DNA of 23,176 nt from the NCBI GenBank assembly GCA_016839905.1, contig JAEOTJ010000482.1, forward strand, positions 1-23,176, read 5' to 3'. This document shows positions 21,626 to 23,176 of this stretch, one piece after another; within the stretch, counting starts at the first letter, position 1, and the number at the start of each line of letters is the position of its first letter. Origin of the DNA: Promethearchaeota archaeon. Lineage in GTDB: Archaea > Asgardarchaeota > Lokiarchaeia > Sigynarchaeales > SOKP01. A program made the position numbers and the translations under genes. The notes under the pieces are model-generated. The model saw nothing but the letters and a program-made list of their open reading frames with translations, did no database searches and was not told the origin of the DNA.

Positions 21626-21818
21626 AAATAATTACTTATTAATAAATTAAGATTGATTAATTTGTATTATTTTCTAAAAATTAAATAATTTATGCTTAAA
21701 GCGTTAATAATCCATTTGTTACATAACAATAAGGATGTAAATTTGTATTATTTTGTATAATTTCAATAGATTTTTAAAAAATGTAATAAATGATTATAAA
21801 CATTAAATCTTGATAAAC

Positions 21819-22466
21819 ATGTTATTATTCATAACGATAATTTTAATATTAATATTTTTATGTAATTATTTCTTGTATTGGGTGATCTTTTTTAAAACTC
21901 CAAGAAAAATGAGTAAAATCTGGGACTTTTACACTAATATTTACCTGATTATATGGATTAGTATAATAATAATAATACCTATTATTACATCGAGCTATTT
22001 TAAACCTTTTTTTGGTACTAATAGTTATTTTCAAGAATTATTACCTGGATTTTTCTTACTTGGTTTAATTTTGGTAGGATTGGGCATAAAAATTGTAAAA
22101 TTAGCAATGACTCAAAATAAACTGAGAGGTTTTGGAAAAGGTAATTATCGATTAATTAAATCGGGGATTTATGGTGTAATGAGGCACCCCATGAATAATG
22201 CTTGGGCCTTAATCTTCATCGGTTTAGCTTTCATATTTGATTCATTTATCTCACTGATATTATCACCCATATTCGTCCTTCTTTTATATTTTGAATGCAT
22301 TTTAGAGGAAAAATATTTACTTTTACCTCAATTCAATGAATATTATTTAAAATATAAAGAAAAAACACCAAGTAGATTATTTCCTACACCTTATAATTTT
22401 GTATTAGGATTAATCACAATTTTCGTGTTATATGTTGGCTTATTAAATTTCTTCACTAAAGCATAA
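21819..22466 (+). CDS. ICMT/PEMT-like membrane methyltransferase
   Basis: The 215-residue protein has about five hydrophobic segments (residues 1-26, 40-60, 75-95, 126-160 as a pair, 193-210). The SAM-binding C-terminal signature of isoprenylcysteine or phospholipid methyltransferases is clear: GIYGVMRHP (116-124) with R-H-P, then LEEKYLLLPQFNEYYLKYKE (162-181) with the double Glu. Such enzymes methylate isoprenylcysteine ends, lipids or other small hydrophobic substrates at the membrane; the substrate cannot be told here. I chose ATG 21819 over a TTG at 21810 because the hydrophobic segment then begins at once. It lies 75 bases before the PfpI-like gene on the same strand. Confidence 0.85.
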   Translation: MLLFITIILILIFLCNYFLYWVIFFKTPRKMSKIWDFYTNIYLIIWISIIIIIPIITSSYFKPFFGTNSYFQELLPGFFLLGLILVGLGIKIVKLAMTQNKLRGFGKGNYRLIKSGIYGVMRHPMNNAWALIFIGLAFIFDSFISLILSPIFVLLLYFECILEEKYLLLPQFNEYYLKYKEKTPSRLFPTPYNFVLGLITIFVLYVGLLNFFTKA

Positions 22467-22541
22467 ATTATTTAAAATAATTCATAATAATAACTCTTAG
22501 AAATAAGTCCTTTTATAAAAGATATAATTGGAGGCATAAAT

Positions 22542-23054
22542 ATGGTAAAAAAAATTGCGATATTGGCAACAGAAGGTTATGAAGATTTGGAATTGCATTA
22601 CCCTCGGTTAAGACTAATCGAGGAGGGATATGAACCAGAAATAATTAGCTTGCAGAAGCGCACCATTAATGGAAAGCACGGTTATCCAACAAAACCAGAT
22701 AAAATCATAGATGAAGCTAATCCAGATGATTATGATGGTGTGATAATTCCGGGTGGAACAAAAAATCCGGATTATTTAAGGAGAAATCAGAAAATATTAG
22801 ATTTTGTCAATAAGATTAATGAGCAAGATAAATTAGTAGGAGCAATATGTCATGCTGGATGGGTTTTAATATCTGCAAAAATTATAAAAAACCGTAAAGC
22901 AACGAGTTATTTTGCAATAAAGGATGATATGATTAATGCTGGTGCTAAATTTGAGGATAAAGCAGTAGTGGTGGATAATAATTTAATTACTTCAAGGATT
23001 CCTGATGATTTACCTAATTTTATGAAGATGATTTTAGATTTTTTAAAAAAATAG
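22542..23054 (+). CDS. PfpI/DJ-1 family protein (class I glutamine amidotransferase-like)
   Basis: The 170-residue protein has all landmarks of the PfpI branch of the DJ-1 superfamily: ILATEGYEDLE (7-17) with the acidic residue that pairs with the nucleophile, VIIPGG (67-72), and the nucleophile elbow GAICHAGW (100-107) with C103 and H104, then TSYFAIKDDMINAGA and LITSRIPDDLP. Members act as small intracellular peptidases or, as shown for several, as deglycase/glyoxalase-type repair enzymes; the reaction here is not settled. Good ribosome site TTGGAGGC before ATG 22542. Full length for the family. Confidence 0.93.
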   Translation: MVKKIAILATEGYEDLELHYPRLRLIEEGYEPEIISLQKRTINGKHGYPTKPDKIIDEANPDDYDGVIIPGGTKNPDYLRRNQKILDFVNKINEQDKLVGAICHAGWVLISAKIIKNRKATSYFAIKDDMINAGAKFEDKAVVVDNNLITSRIPDDLPNFMKMILDFLKK

Positions 23055-23065
23055 AAAAATTCCTC

Positions 23066-23083
23066 TGCGAATTAAAATTCGCA
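23066..23083 (+). terminator. Hairpin after the PfpI-like gene
   Basis: TGCGAATT and AATTCGCA form an 8-bp inverted repeat with two bases between, starting 12 bases after the stop. A second inverted repeat, AAACTTTTTT (23095-23104) with AAAAAAGTTT (23122-23131), follows. The rest to 23176 shows no gene. Confidence 0.45.
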
Positions 23084-23176
23084 TCAGACAATATAAACTT
23101 TTTTTCATTGCCCGTAAACACAAAAAAGTTTTAGCTCCCGCTAGGAAGGTCAATATAAGACCAAAAATCTCTCTCT

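Noticed and set aside
1..23176. CRISPR arrays, insertion sequences or an origin of replication
   Set aside because: I saw no regularly spaced repeats, no transposase and no orc1/cdc6 gene or origin repeats in the window.

Overview
The window looks like a chromosomal segment of an AT-rich archaeon, most likely an Asgard (Lokiarchaeia-like) lineage. The archaeal evidence is a herA-nurA-mre11-rad50 repair operon, a tRNA gene with a bulge-helix-bulge intron, TATA-box promoters, many weak or absent Shine-Dalgarno sites, and a single-domain histone-fold protein. A von Willebrand A protein with a C4HC3 (PHD/RING-like) finger points to Asgard, but that placement is inference.

Layout: (1) 1-2711 holds the 3' end of an unknown gene, a 38-codon gene for a tiny signal-peptide protein, a histone-fold gene with a palindrome over its predicted start site and a hairpin over its stop codon, and the vWA/C4HC3 gene. 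(2) 2751-6487 is a dense tRNA array: nine genes on the minus strand, then sixteen on the plus strand, 25 in all covering 19 amino acids. Proline and the initiator are missing. Several tRNAs are odd: C at position 33, G at position 55, mismatched 27-43 pairs, G37 after an NAU anticodon, pyrimidine discriminators on both lysine tRNAs. Between the two arms (about 3590-4137) no protein gene is seen, but two strongly folding elements sit back to back, each starting 4-5 bases after a predicted start site set by its own TATA box. They are candidate divergent small RNAs. Two related zinc-ribbon/HNH endonuclease genes sit inside and just after the plus-strand arm, as in mobile tRNA arrays.

(3) 7364-13794 is the DNA-end-resection operon on the minus strand, in the order HerA (translocase), NurA (nuclease), Mre11 (nuclease), Rad50 (ATPase with a zinc hook). 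(4) 14058-17997 holds a zinc-ribbon microprotein, a DEDDh exonuclease, an unknown 111-residue protein, a DUF362 protein, a PD-(D/E)XK-like protein with an apparently lost active site, and a YkgJ/CxxCxxCC-type protein. (5) 18192-23054 holds a large beta-sandwich repeat protein without a signal peptide, a DUF1015 protein, an ICMT-like membrane methyltransferase and a PfpI/DJ-1 family protein.

The most novel parts are the tRNA array with its C33 tRNAs, the paired structured RNAs at its centre, and the vWA/C4HC3 protein. All functional names come from motifs read by eye; no database search was possible.
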